NCBI GenBank assembly: GCA_023417775.1
Contig: JAEZEJ010000119.1
Span: forward strand, 24,650 to 88,649
Reading direction: 5' to 3'
Length of the DNA stretch: 64,000 bases
DNA from: Actinomycetes bacterium
GTDB lineage: Bacteria > Actinomycetota > Actinomycetes > Propionibacteriales > Nocardioidaceae
The stretch's first letter is position 1. Each line of letters opens with the position of its first letter. Shown one piece after another: positions 1 to 8,839 of the stretch. Made by a program: the position numbers and the translations under genes. The notes below the pieces were generated by a model that searched no databases, was not told where the DNA came from, and saw only the letters and a program-made list of their open reading frames with translations.

Positions 1-10
1 GACCTCCCTG

Positions 11-39
11 TTCGGGGCTCGCGAGGGATGCGCTAGTAT
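11..39 (+). promoter_or_regulatory. Predicted promoter of tRNA-Pro
   Basis: A -35-like TTCGGG at 11-16 and a -10 TAGTAT at 34-39 are separated by 17 bases. Transcription would start about 7 bases upstream of the first base of the mature tRNA at 53. This is a pattern match only. Confidence 0.45.
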
Positions 40-52
40 CGTCGAGTTGTCA

Positions 53-127
<75 letters not shown>

Positions 128-133
128 CGAGAG

Positions 134-166
134 GTCCCGGAAACTCAAGGGTCTCCGGGACTTTTT
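134..166 (+). terminator. Rho-independent terminator of tRNA-Pro, island side
   Basis: An 8-bp perfect stem, GTCCCGGA (134-141) with TCCGGGAC (154-161), has a 12-base loop and is followed by TTTTT (162-166). It lies just inside the left end of the island, so the island appears to supply a terminator for the tRNA it interrupted. Confidence 0.85.
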
Positions 167-172
167 CTGTAG

Positions 173-1495
173 GTGGATGTGATCCGGTCATCGAAAACCC
201 ATCACTTTGACGCCCTCGCGACCGTCTCGGGACACCGCGCTCCGGGAGGGGAGCGACCGTGCCGGCTGCTCCCGGTTCGTGGGCGGGAGCGGGACGCACC
301 TGTTCGGTATGGACACCGAACACGGCCCGACTGGCAACCCCTGGGGCCTGGAGCCGCTGCTGCGTGGCTGGCCGCGGACCTCCTCGGTGCGAGCCAGCCG
401 ACACTCGATTGGTGCGCCGAGGTCAATCGAGGTGAGTATTCGGAGCGCATCGCAGGATTTCTTGCGGACCATCCATTCCGAGATGGGGGCAGGTGGGCGA
501 GCCCGGTCTTCTCCAGTTACGTAGCGAACTTGATGCTGGATGCCGTCGATTCGGCGGCGCTCACGGCAGTCGGTGCCGAGAGCGGTCTTCTGTTCGAGTT
601 CGCAGCGACCGACGGCGGCAGCAAGAAGATCTTGGATGAACACCAGTTCGCTGCTCTCCACACCTCGCTGCTCGCCGGGCAGTGGGCGAGTTCGACATCG
701 GTGGTGAGCGTTCGGGATGGCGGTCTTGGCGAGAACGCCGTCGCCGAGAGCGTCGATGCAGCTTTCGTCCTGTCCCAACGTGAGTCTGCGGGCATGTCTA
801 TCGCTGCCACAGTGCTGCTTGAGCGGCCCGGCCGTCTACAGCTGGTAAGTCCGCTCGCGAATCTTGATGTCGAGTTTGGCGGTGAGATCATTGTGGGTGC
901 CCGGGGTGCATCGATCGATCTTGGGCCGGACGTGTCTCTCCGAGCCGACTCAATTGAGCTTTCCGGCCCTTCGATGCAGGTGAGTAGGGATACCTCGCCG
1001 AGTGACTCGGGGGCCGCTACCGTAGAACTTGAAGTCGCTTCTTCGTTCCAGAGCGATGCCACTCTTGATAAGAGCCTCGATTCGAGCGATTTCCATCTGA
1101 TCGTGCCGCCTTCGGTCAAGCTGCACTATCCGTGGGTGCAGTACCGGGTAGCGCCGGATGGTGAGGCCAGCGGAGATTCACCGGATGAGCGCGCTCGTCG
1201 CCTCCTCAATAAGCTTATGAACCTCGCGCGTCGGCATGGACACGGCGGTTTGCGTGCAGTGTTCATCAAGAAGCTGGAAGGTCGGCAGGGTCTTTCGGCC
1301 GCCGATTTTCAGAGCGCCGTTGATATCCTCATTCAAGAGGGAGCGGCATTCCGTGACGGACAGCTCCTGTTCATTGATGCGGAATGGGACCGGTTCCGGT
1401 ACGACGGGAAGGCGCGGCCGGGTATGACGTCGTACGATGACGTGAAGGATCAGTGGGACCCAATCTTGGTCGCGATCTCGAACGCGCTTCGGTAG
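173..1495 (+). CDS. Hypothetical island protein, possibly 5'-truncated or frameshifted
   Basis: I do not recognise a family. The open frame is 440 codons, but the first 65 or so residues are Arg/Pro-rich and unlike a folded domain. From about base 368 onward the sequence looks natural. A strand-rich middle section (roughly residues 220-290) is followed by a helical C-terminal part (roughly residues 345-405) resembling a winged helix. Just upstream, the +1 frame (bases 297-371) reads plausibly as protein and would join in frame near 366-372 if a few bases were missing there, for example one copy of a CTGG tandem. It may therefore be the broken C-terminal half of a larger island protein. The 3' end, stopping at 1495, is well supported; the start is not. 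Confidence 0.5.
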   Translation: MDVIRSSKTHHFDALATVSGHRAPGGERPCRLLPVRGRERDAPVRYGHRTRPDWQPLGPGAAAAWLAADLLGASQPTLDWCAEVNRGEYSERIAGFLADHPFRDGGRWASPVFSSYVANLMLDAVDSAALTAVGAESGLLFEFAATDGGSKKILDEHQFAALHTSLLAGQWASSTSVVSVRDGGLGENAVAESVDAAFVLSQRESAGMSIAATVLLERPGRLQLVSPLANLDVEFGGEIIVGARGASIDLGPDVSLRADSIELSGPSMQVSRDTSPSDSGAATVELEVASSFQSDATLDKSLDSSDFHLIVPPSVKLHYPWVQYRVAPDGEASGDSPDERARRLLNKLMNLARRHGHGGLRAVFIKKLEGRQGLSAADFQSAVDILIQEGAAFRDGQLLFIDAEWDRFRYDGKARPGMTSYDDVKDQWDPILVAISNALR

Positions 1496-1613
1496 GTGTC
1501 GCCAGCGAGTAAACGCTAGACGGCCGCAGCTCCCTGGTCCCGCGGCCCGGAGTCCCACAGATGATGATCTAACGTGCATGCGTCGTTGGATAAGAATCTC
1601 GTAACCTCGGATC

Positions 1614-2045
1614 ATGTACGAGCCGTGGGCGTCCAGCGAGGCGGCGCGCAAGACGATGCAGGGCAACCGCGGTCGCGATACCAAGGCGGAGCTGGCGGTT
1701 CGTCGCCTCGTGCATGCGCGCGGCCTGCGCTATCGGGTCAACGCACGACCTGAGCATGACCTGCGTCGGACTGCTGATCTGCTGTTCACCCGGGTACGCG
1801 TCGCCGTGTTCATCGACGGCTGCTACTGGCACGGCTGCCCGCAGCACTTCTCGATGCCGGCAACCAACCCGGAGTACTGGGAGGGCAAGATCGGCCGGAA
1901 CGGGCAACGCGATATCGAGACGACCGCGTTACTGGAGGAGCGCGGCTGGACGGTCTTGCGGTTCTGGGAACACGAGACGCCAGCCACGGTCGCGGACAGC
2001 ATCACCGAGGCGGTGCAATCGCGGCGACGCGAGCTCACTGGCTGA
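1614..2045 (+). CDS. vsr: Very short patch repair endonuclease (Vsr)
   Basis: This 143-residue protein has the Vsr hallmarks: a basic N-terminus (SSEAARKTMQGNRGRDTKAE), the DLLFTRVRVAVFIDG core containing the catalytic Asp region, and the zinc/active-site segment GCYWHGCPQH at about residues 69-78. Vsr nicks 5' of the T in T:G mismatches created by deamination of 5-methylcytosine, so it protects against mutation caused by a C5 methyltransferase. Its presence 1.3 kb from the C5 methyltransferase gene fits this role. Its 3' end overlaps that of the convergent restriction gene by 11 bases. Confidence 0.93.
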   Translation: MYEPWASSEAARKTMQGNRGRDTKAELAVRRLVHARGLRYRVNARPEHDLRRTADLLFTRVRVAVFIDGCYWHGCPQHFSMPATNPEYWEGKIGRNGQRDIETTALLEERGWTVLRFWEHETPATVADSITEAVQSRRRELTG

Positions 2046-3267
2046 GGGCGGCGAGGGCGTCTGGCCAGTCATCGGTGATGGTCTGGATCGGGGCGAGACG
2101 ATCGGCGAAGTCCTTATGCCTGGCCATGCGCGCGGTCAGACCATAGCGGAACTCCCACCGGCCGGTGGGAGAGAACAGGCACGCAGCGACGACATCGAAC
2201 CCGTCAGCCGGGTAGAACCGGGAGGCGGGGTCGCCCTTGGAGGCACGGGTCTTCTGCACCTCGACCTTGAACGCCCCGCTAGCGGAGGTCTTCGGACTCG
2301 CGTTCTTGCACTCCACCCGCAGATGACGACCGTCAGTCATCGTGACGTTGAAATCGTGCATCGCGTCCACGTCGAGCCGCTCGACCGTCGCAACTCCCGG
2401 GGCATTTTCGAGCAGGTGCTCCAGGTGATACTCGGCCACCCCGCCACGGACCGCGACAGAGAGCCTATTGCGTCCGCCGATAATGTCGAGGATTTGCTCG
2501 CTGGTGAGCGCGAACTGCTCCTCCAGGACATGTCGTCGCGGCAGCTGGTCAACCGCAGCCTTGTCGGCAAGTGCGATCGCCGCGGAGTAGCGCAGGGGCG
2601 GGTCCAGACGCAGGGAGGTTGCACGACGTTCCAGTCGGGCGTAGTCGATCAGTCGGTCCGGGGTGAACGCGACGACGGTCTCCAGGCTCGTGGGGGAGCG
2701 TGGTTCGGAGCGCTTCGTGCCGGCCCGGTTGATCTTCTCCCATACGTGCCACCCGAATGCCTTCGCCTGCGCGATCTCGGCGTCTTTGGCGTAGAAGGAG
2801 ATGCCCATTGGCAGCGGGTCCCACAGGTTTGCGTCTAGCCCGAGGATCACGCCGTCGGCGAGGTCGATGCCGAGGATCATGCTCACGTCGATGCCTGCGA
2901 CGTCGCGTCCGACCGGGTGCTCTCGCTTCCACGACTCCTCCGAGCCGTAGCGAAGCTGACCGCGAACCTCGTCGGCGGGGCGGTTTCTGATCGCGTTCCG
3001 TGTGATCCGGAAGGGGTAGACGAGCATCCCGATCCGCTCATCGGAGTCCAGCTGAACGCCGAGGTATACCGGGGCGCGGTGGGGGTCGCTCGCGTACAGC
3101 ACCCGCCCACCGGAGGCGGTGACCGCCTCGATGAGGAACGTGTGCAGGTCAGAGCGTCCCTGGACGCGGTAGACCTCGCCGAAGGCGCGGCCAGCGAGCG
3201 ATTCGTCCTCCACAGGTCTCCTCTCGCTCCGGTTCGTCCATAGACTTCGATGAGTGTCGCTGGGCAT
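2035..3267 (-). CDS. PD-(D/E)XK restriction endonuclease, partner of the C5 methyltransferase
   Basis: This 410-residue protein has no strong whole-length match that I can name. Near the C-terminus it has a PD-(D/E)XK nuclease core: Asp305 in a HDFNV strand, then Glu319-Cys-Lys321 in VECKN, spaced D-x13-E-x-K. It is divergent from the cytosine methyltransferase with about 100 bases between starts, the usual layout of a type II restriction-modification pair. The start at 3267 (MPSDTHRS) was chosen because a GGGAG ribosome-binding site lies about 9 bases upstream; the open frame continues a further 33 codons upstream. The target sequence cannot be read from the protein. Confidence 0.75.
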   Translation of the reverse strand: MPSDTHRSLWTNRSERRPVEDESLAGRAFGEVYRVQGRSDLHTFLIEAVTASGGRVLYASDPHRAPVYLGVQLDSDERIGMLVYPFRITRNAIRNRPADEVRGQLRYGSEESWKREHPVGRDVAGIDVSMILGIDLADGVILGLDANLWDPLPMGISFYAKDAEIAQAKAFGWHVWEKINRAGTKRSEPRSPTSLETVVAFTPDRLIDYARLERRATSLRLDPPLRYSAAIALADKAAVDQLPRRHVLEEQFALTSEQILDIIGGRNRLSVAVRGGVAEYHLEHLLENAPGVATVERLDVDAMHDFNVTMTDGRHLRVECKNASPKTSASGAFKVEVQKTRASKGDPASRFYPADGFDVVAACLFSPTGRWEFRYGLTARMARHKDFADRLAPIQTITDDWPDALAALSQ

Positions 3268-3366
3268 GTCGGTGGCTCCCGGCAGACTCCTCTCGACGAT
3301 ACTGGTCAGACACGCACTGCTCGCAGACGCCGGGCCGTGCGTGCACGTATAGAAACGAGGTGGCAT

Positions 3367-4527
3367 ATGGGCGAGCAGCTCCCGGTGGTGAGCCTATTCT
3401 CCGGCGCAGGAGGACTCGATCTCGCTGTCGAGCGCGCCGACGCCGAGCCTTTGGTCTCAAGTGACCCCGGCAGCGGCTTGCTGCGGGTCTCGGTCGCGAC
3501 GGACTACAACGAGCCTGCGTTGCAGACGCTGAAGGCGAACTTCCACGACGCCGCCACCCTCACCGGCGACATCCGACAGGTCCCCACCGAGCAGATCCTC
3601 GACACGGCCGGCCTGCGGGCCGAGGAGCCGGTTCTTGTGGTCGGCGGCCCGCCGTGCACTCCGTTCTCCAAGTCCGGGTTCTGGCTGGAGCAGAAGCGCG
3701 AGAGCCGCGACCCCAACGCGTCCTTGCTCGACGAGTACGTCCGGGTCGTGCGCGAGTCACGACCTGAGGCCTTCATCCTTGAGAACGTCCAGGGCCTGAC
3801 CTACAAGACCCACAAAGCACAGTTCGACCGTCTCCTCAAGAGTCTCGGCGAACTCGGTTACAACCCGCAGTGGAAGGTGCTGCTGGCTGCCGACTATGGC
3901 GTGCCTCAGCTGCGTCGCCGCGTGTTCGTCGTGGGACGCCGCGATGGGGAGAAGTTCGAGTTCCCCGAGCCCACCCACTCCGGCTGGAGCGAACGCGACC
4001 GCAGGGTCGATGCGACCAAGATTCCGCACGTCACCGCGGCTCAGGCCTTTGCGGATCTGCCGAGACTCGTGCCCACCTCGCTCGACGAGATCGTCGACGG
4101 TCAGTACGGCGAGCTCGCTGCCGAGGTTCCGCCTGGACAGAACTACCTCTGGCACACCGACCGCTACGACGGTCGCAACCAGTTCGAATGGCGCAGCCGC
4201 TACTGGACCTTCCTGCTCCGTCTCGACCCCAACCGGCCCTCTACGACCCTCCAGGCCCAGCCCGGCCCGTGGGTCGGCCCCTTCCACTGGGAGAACGTCC
4301 GTACCGCCTCCGGCGAAGAACGAGCAAGACGCCTCCGCATCAACGAGATGCTACGGCTCATGTCCTTCCCCGATGACTTTAAGATCGACGGCACCCGCTC
4401 CGACGTCCAACGCCAACTCGGCAACGCAGTCCCACTAGAACTCGGCAAGGCCGTCGTCCGTGCGCTCATGGACCAGCTCGGCTACCTCGACCGTCAACAC
4501 GCCGCCCGCGAGGTTGTCTTCGCCTGA
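3367..4527 (+). CDS. dcm: DNA (cytosine-5-)-methyltransferase
   Basis: This 386-residue protein has all the ordered motifs of C5 methyltransferases. Motif I is SLFSGAGGLD (about residues 9-18). Motif IV is GGPPCTPFS with catalytic Cys97. Motif VI is ENVQG (about 139-143). Motif VIII is QLRRRVFVVG. Motif IX is RPSTTLQ and motif X is GNAVP. Motif IV reads PCT where PCQ is usual. The target-recognition region lies between motifs VIII and IX. The ATG at 3367 follows a GAGGTGG ribosome-binding site. The PHP-SMC ATPase gene starts 19 bases after its stop, so the two are almost certainly co-transcribed. The nearby Vsr gene supports cytosine methylation as the activity. Confidence 0.95.
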   Translation: MGEQLPVVSLFSGAGGLDLAVERADAEPLVSSDPGSGLLRVSVATDYNEPALQTLKANFHDAATLTGDIRQVPTEQILDTAGLRAEEPVLVVGGPPCTPFSKSGFWLEQKRESRDPNASLLDEYVRVVRESRPEAFILENVQGLTYKTHKAQFDRLLKSLGELGYNPQWKVLLAADYGVPQLRRRVFVVGRRDGEKFEFPEPTHSGWSERDRRVDATKIPHVTAAQAFADLPRLVPTSLDEIVDGQYGELAAEVPPGQNYLWHTDRYDGRNQFEWRSRYWTFLLRLDPNRPSTTLQAQPGPWVGPFHWENVRTASGEERARRLRINEMLRLMSFPDDFKIDGTRSDVQRQLGNAVPLELGKAVVRALMDQLGYLDRQHAAREVVFA

Positions 4528-4546
4528 CCCAGTACCAGGAGCCACC

Positions 4547-7192
4547 GTGTCAACCCAGAAGAGCAGCAGTTCAGCACGAACCGGAGACACTGCTGGCGCG
4601 CGCTGGGTTCGCGCGGCGCTGCAAGTCAACCCGTACGGGTACAAGGGAAAGAACGAGCCGGCCAAGGATTTCGCGTCCGAGCCTGTCTACAACAAAGCGC
4701 TGCTCGACGAGTGTGATGCGCTTGGGGTGCACATCATCGCTGTCACCGACCATTGGTCTGTTGAGACCGCCGAAGGATTGATAGCGGCAGCTGCAGAACG
4801 GGGGATCGTCGCTCTACCGGGGTTTGAGGCGAACTCCCGAGAGGGGGTGCACGTTCTCGTTATCTTCGAAGCGGGGACAAGCACTGCCGAAATCAACGCC
4901 GCAATCGGAATCTGCGGGTCCAGCCCCGGAGCGAGCGGCGCAGGCGACTGCGGGTATGCCGAGATCGTCGAGAAGATGAGCGAGCGCGGCGCCCTCGTCG
5001 TCCCCGCACATGTGAACGTCTCTCCTAGCGGGATGCTTGCACGGATGAGCGGACAGCCGCTTGAGAAAATGGTCACCCATCCGCATGTCCACGTCATCGG
5101 CGTGACGCCGGACGCTTCGGATGCGACGAACCAAGCCGCCGTAATTTCGAATCGGAAGCCTTTCAAGCGCACGCACCCACTGGCGATCATTCACGCGGAC
5201 GATGTGACGCGACCATCTGATCTAGCGAAACCGGGAGCGACGTCATGGTTCAAAGTGAGCAGTGAATGCCTGGAGAGCATCAAGCTGGCGGTACGAACCC
5301 CGGCCACCCGAGTGTCGCACGCGGACCCCGCCGCTTCACCCCGTGCGCAGATCCGCGAAGTCTCGTGGACCGGAGGCTTTCTGGACAATGTGACAGTTCC
5401 GATCTCGGATGACCTTACGGCTCTCATCGGGGGCCGCGGGACAGGCAAGTCAACAGTAATTGAGAGCCTCCGGTTTGCCCTCGGGATCGATCCGATTGGT
5501 AAAGAAGCGATTGCTGATCACAAGGCGATCGTGAAAGATGTCTTGAAGTCGGGAACGATCGTCCGCGTCACGGTCGAGTCGCCTAAGCCCATGCCGCGCC
5601 GGTACACCATTGAGCGGGTCGTCAATCAACCTCCTCTTGTGAAAGACGCCAGTGGCACTGCGACCAATCAGCGGCCAGAGGACGTGATGCCCAAGGTCGA
5701 GATCTTTGGGCAACACGAACTAGCCGAGCTGGCCACAGATCCCGCGCGCGTAGCCACCATGCTCCAAAGATTCACGGGCTCGGACGGGCCGGACGCCGCG
5801 CATCAAGAGACACTGTCGTTGCTGCGCCAGAACAGGGAGGAACTCGGAAAGGCGGAGGAGGCCCTCGCGAGACTCGATGATGAGCTTTCCGTCATCCCTC
5901 GTCTGGAAGAGCAGATTCGGCAGTATGACACAACCGACGTGCCGACAAAGCTTACCAATCAGCAACGTATCGGCCAGGATGAAGCAGTCTTCACAGAAGC
6001 ATCCGAGCGGATCGCAGAGGCCTCGAAGCGTCTCCGGGCGCTAACCGATCCGCAACTCGGAAACGACCTGACCGCAGCGTACGATTCCGTACAGGATTCG
6101 CCGCAGAAGACCCATCTGGAGCGGGCCACCTCGGCGACCGCCGAGCTGGGCAAGGTTGTCATTGCGCTGTCGGCTCAGGCTCAAGCCGCCATCACCACGG
6201 CTCAGAGTGCGGTCGCGGCAGCCAAGACGGACTGGGATGCTGCGGTGGGAGACCAGCGGAACGAGTACAACGAGGTTCTCCGTCTCCTTCATGACCAGGG
6301 GCTAGAACCGGACAAGTACGTCGATACGAAGCGTGCCCTAGAGATGGCCAAGGCGAAGAAGCCGCGACGCAAGAAGCTCGCCAAGTCCATCGCGGACCTG
6401 ATCAAGCGCCGGGGCACGCTCCTCGCCGACTTGCAGGATCACGAGAAGCGCCAGGCTGAGAAGCTTCACGACGCTGTCCGCGCGGCCAACTCGGCCACCG
6501 GTGGTGTTGTCATCGTGCAGCCTGTCCCTGCCCCAGAACGAGGCCACATCAAGAAGACCCTCGGCGATCACATCACCGGCGTGCGAACCAACATCACCGC
6601 CGCCATCGAATCTGAGGACTTCTCACCCCGCGCCTTCGTCTCAGCTGCCCGAGCCGGAGCGGATGAGCTCGTGAAGCACGGCATCAAGGGAGCACAGGCG
6701 CAAGCGCTGCTCAAAGCCGGCGAATCGCTGTTCCGTGAACTCGAAGAGCTCGCGGTGGGACTCGCCGTCGATGTCAAGCTTGACATCGGGTACGGCTCAG
6801 GCACGCGGGAGTACAGAAGCATGGGTCAGCTGTCGAAGGGGCAGAAGGCGACAGCGCTGCTCCTGTTGCTGCTGAGCGGGTCGACGGCGCCTTTGATCAT
6901 CGACCAGCCCGAAGACGACCTCGACAACAGGTTCGTTTATGACGGTGTTGTCACGAACCTCCGCGGGCTGAAGGGGAAGCGGCAGGTCATCACCAGCACC
7001 CACAACGCCAATGTTCCGGTTCTTGGGGACGCCGAGCTGATCGTCGCGCTGGAAGGTGACGGCCAGCACGGTTGGCCTACTCAGGGTGGGATCGGGTCGC
7101 TCGACGACAAGAAGATCAGATCACTGGCTGAGAACATCCTTGAAGGTGGCCCAGACGCTTTCAACGCCCGCCAGCATCTGTACGGCTTCTAG
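4547..7192 (+). CDS. PHP-domain / SMC-like ATPase (TrlF-type), defence-associated
   Basis: This 881-residue protein combines an N-terminal PHP-like phosphoesterase domain with a large SMC/ABC-type ATPase. PHP signs are VTDHWSVE (about residue 66), ALPGFEAN, VVPAHVNVS and IIHADD; the usual first motif with paired His is replaced by NPYGYKGKN. Walker A is GGRGTGKST (about 295-303). The ABC signature is QLSKGQKA (about 760) and Walker B is LIIDQPEDDLDN (about 783), with a coiled-coil-rich middle (about 410-720). The architecture matches proteins annotated as TrlF family AAA-like ATPases. GTG at 4547 follows AGGAG at a good distance and lies 19 bases after the methyltransferase stop. The function is not known to me; nucleic-acid processing in phage defence is inferred. 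Confidence 0.8.
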   Translation: MSTQKSSSSARTGDTAGARWVRAALQVNPYGYKGKNEPAKDFASEPVYNKALLDECDALGVHIIAVTDHWSVETAEGLIAAAAERGIVALPGFEANSREGVHVLVIFEAGTSTAEINAAIGICGSSPGASGAGDCGYAEIVEKMSERGALVVPAHVNVSPSGMLARMSGQPLEKMVTHPHVHVIGVTPDASDATNQAAVISNRKPFKRTHPLAIIHADDVTRPSDLAKPGATSWFKVSSECLESIKLAVRTPATRVSHADPAASPRAQIREVSWTGGFLDNVTVPISDDLTALIGGRGTGKSTVIESLRFALGIDPIGKEAIADHKAIVKDVLKSGTIVRVTVESPKPMPRRYTIERVVNQPPLVKDASGTATNQRPEDVMPKVEIFGQHELAELATDPARVATMLQRFTGSDGPDAAHQETLSLLRQNREELGKAEEALARLDDELSVIPRLEEQIRQYDTTDVPTKLTNQQRIGQDEAVFTEASERIAEASKRLRALTDPQLGNDLTAAYDSVQDSPQKTHLERATSATAELGKVVIALSAQAQAAITTAQSAVAAAKTDWDAAVGDQRNEYNEVLRLLHDQGLEPDKYVDTKRALEMAKAKKPRRKKLAKSIADLIKRRGTLLADLQDHEKRQAEKLHDAVRAANSATGGVVIVQPVPAPERGHIKKTLGDHITGVRTNITAAIESEDFSPRAFVSAARAGADELVKHGIKGAQAQALLKAGESLFRELEELAVGLAVDVKLDIGYGSGTREYRSMGQLSKGQKATALLLLLLSGSTAPLIIDQPEDDLDNRFVYDGVVTNLRGLKGKRQVITSTHNANVPVLGDAELIVALEGDGQHGWPTQGGIGSLDDKKIRSLAENILEGGPDAFNARQHLYGF

Positions 7193-7301
7193 TTGGCGTC
7201 CGAGGACGCCCGGTCAGCGAACGAAGAAGCTTCCAGAAGCGAGTAACGCCGACCGGGTGGAAGGTGCCGAGACTCAGAGGATGACAGTCCACGTGGACGG
7301 A

Positions 7302-8402
7302 TTAGTGCCCAAGACCGCCGAGAAGGCGACGCGCCAAGAACGTGGCGATCTCTGGAGCTCCGAGACTGAGCGCGGCGCTTGAGACTGACTCATCAGGTGT
7401 GATGCGGATGGGCTGATCGTTGCCGAGCCCGAAAGATGTCGCAGAGTTGGAACCGACGCTGATCATCATTGACCCTGCCAGTCCGACGCTGATCGCGAAT
7501 CGATCCCCGGTCAGAACGTTGAGTGCACCGGCTAGTCGGAGCTGATCAGTGATAATGGACGTGACGACATCTTCGTTGACATGCGCGCCGATCTGAGCGC
7601 GTGGCAGCGTGGTCCATACTGACACCTGGCCGCTTCTTGCTATGCGAACTCCGCGAAACTGCGCCGGGGCATCACGACCGTGGATTGGCCGATCTTGTTC
7701 AGGCACCGCGATGGTGACGTGCTCGTCAGCGGTGATGGGTTCGACGCCCGCAGCCATCGGGACAGCCCCGAACGTGCGCAGTGAACCGATGAGCGCATCA
7801 GGGAGAAGATGGATCTGGCGACTGGACCAAGGGCTGCCGTCAAGAGGGACGACGTGTAGCTCGACGTATGTGCTCTCGTGACCGTGTCCCCAGGCGGATC
7901 CCGTGTCCCACTCGTCCTTCCAGACCACCGCGGGCGGCGTGGACAGAGGCTCATACGTGAGCGGCGAAGGCACACTTTCAAGCCGTCGGATAGCGGACGT
8001 CACCTTGGTAAGCAGATCGGGAACGTCGGCGTAGTCATCCCAGAACGCACCGCGTGCATAGTCACCGACCTGGCTGATGAAAGCAGCCTGGTCAGGATCT
8101 GGCGAGATGCCTTGCTTGCGGAACACGACAGTATCGGTGCCCTTGCGACGTGCCTCGATAAGTTCGTCGTGAGTGGCAGATTGGTCGGTCTCAGGGAACC
8201 TGTAGCCATAGTGAGGCCCGAGCAGGAGCAGGTACACGTCACTGCTGGCTACTCCGTCGAGGCACGACTCGCGGGAGGGGTCGAGCTGAGCGCCGAAGTC
8301 CTCGAACACGACCGGTTCGTGACCGAGCGCACGGATCAGACCAGGTAGGGCTCGACGCTCCTCCTCAAGGCCTCGCTTTACGCTACTCACAAAGATCCGC
8401 AC
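7302..8402 (-). CDS. DUF4062 domain protein
   Basis: The N-terminus VRIFVSSVKRGLEEERRAL is the start of a DUF4062 domain, followed by DVYLLLLGPHYGYR and the conserved acidic segment SATHDELIEARR. DUF4062 is a small domain often found at the N-terminus of bacterial NTPase-type immune proteins and compared with TIR-like folds. Here it is joined to an unfamiliar C-terminal region of roughly 200 residues with alternating strands and helices and no P-loop. GTG at 8402 puts the domain at the N-terminus (366 residues); ATG at 8465 is an alternative, and neither has a clear ribosome-binding site. It converges on the PHP-SMC gene within the island, so a defence role is plausible but inferred. Confidence 0.75.
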   Translation of the reverse strand: MRIFVSSVKRGLEEERRALPGLIRALGHEPVVFEDFGAQLDPSRESCLDGVASSDVYLLLLGPHYGYRFPETDQSATHDELIEARRKGTDTVVFRKQGISPDPDQAAFISQVGDYARGAFWDDYADVPDLLTKVTSAIRRLESVPSPLTYEPLSTPPAVVWKDEWDTGSAWGHGHESTYVELHVVPLDGSPWSSRQIHLLPDALIGSLRTFGAVPMAAGVEPITADEHVTIAVPEQDRPIHGRDAPAQFRGVRIARSGQVSVWTTLPRAQIGAHVNEDVVTSIITDQLRLAGALNVLTGDRFAISVGLAGSMMISVGSNSATSFGLGNDQPIRITPDESVSSAALSLGAPEIATFLARRLLGGLGH

Positions 8403-8629
8403 GACACCAGAATGCCAGCCCAGTCGCGATGTCGGAGGCAACGGCGCGCCAGCACAGTTGGCCATATTGCGACGGCGATCGAGACTCAGTGCGCCGCCCA
8501 CCGCGTCAGCGGCGCGACGTGCATCGTCGCCTGCCAAGGCGACGGGCTTCTCTTGTGTCCGGCCTGACTCTGACGACTCGCGGGCTGCAGAGCCTGCTCG
8601 GCAAGGCATGCTCGTGCCAAGATTAGGCG

Positions 8630-8839
8630 ATGATCAGTCCTGGAGATCGTGTGGTCGCGCATAAGGTGTCATTTCACGGCCGAGTGCTCGGACGCCACGG
8701 AAGTACCTCGGCCGGCAGCGGGTTCGAGTACCGGTCGTTGCCTGAGAACCTCAACGTCGCTGTTTTCGCGGTCTTGAATGATGACACAGGAGAGATCCGA
8801 TACTTCACGGCCGATGCGATCGAAGCGGCGAACGATTGA
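8630..8839 (+). CDS. Small hypothetical protein (69 aa)
   Basis: The frame starts at ATG 8630 and encodes MISPGDRVVAHKVSFHGRV onward, a compact, mainly strand-forming sequence rich in Val, Gly and charged residues, ending EIRYFTADAIEAAND. I do not recognise it. It is divergent from the DUF4062 gene and is the last gene before the right attachment repeat. There is no strong ribosome-binding site, so it could be leaderless or spurious. Confidence 0.45.
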   Translation: MISPGDRVVAHKVSFHGRVLGRHGSTSAGSGFEYRSLPENLNVAVFAVLNDDTGEIRYFTADAIEAAND

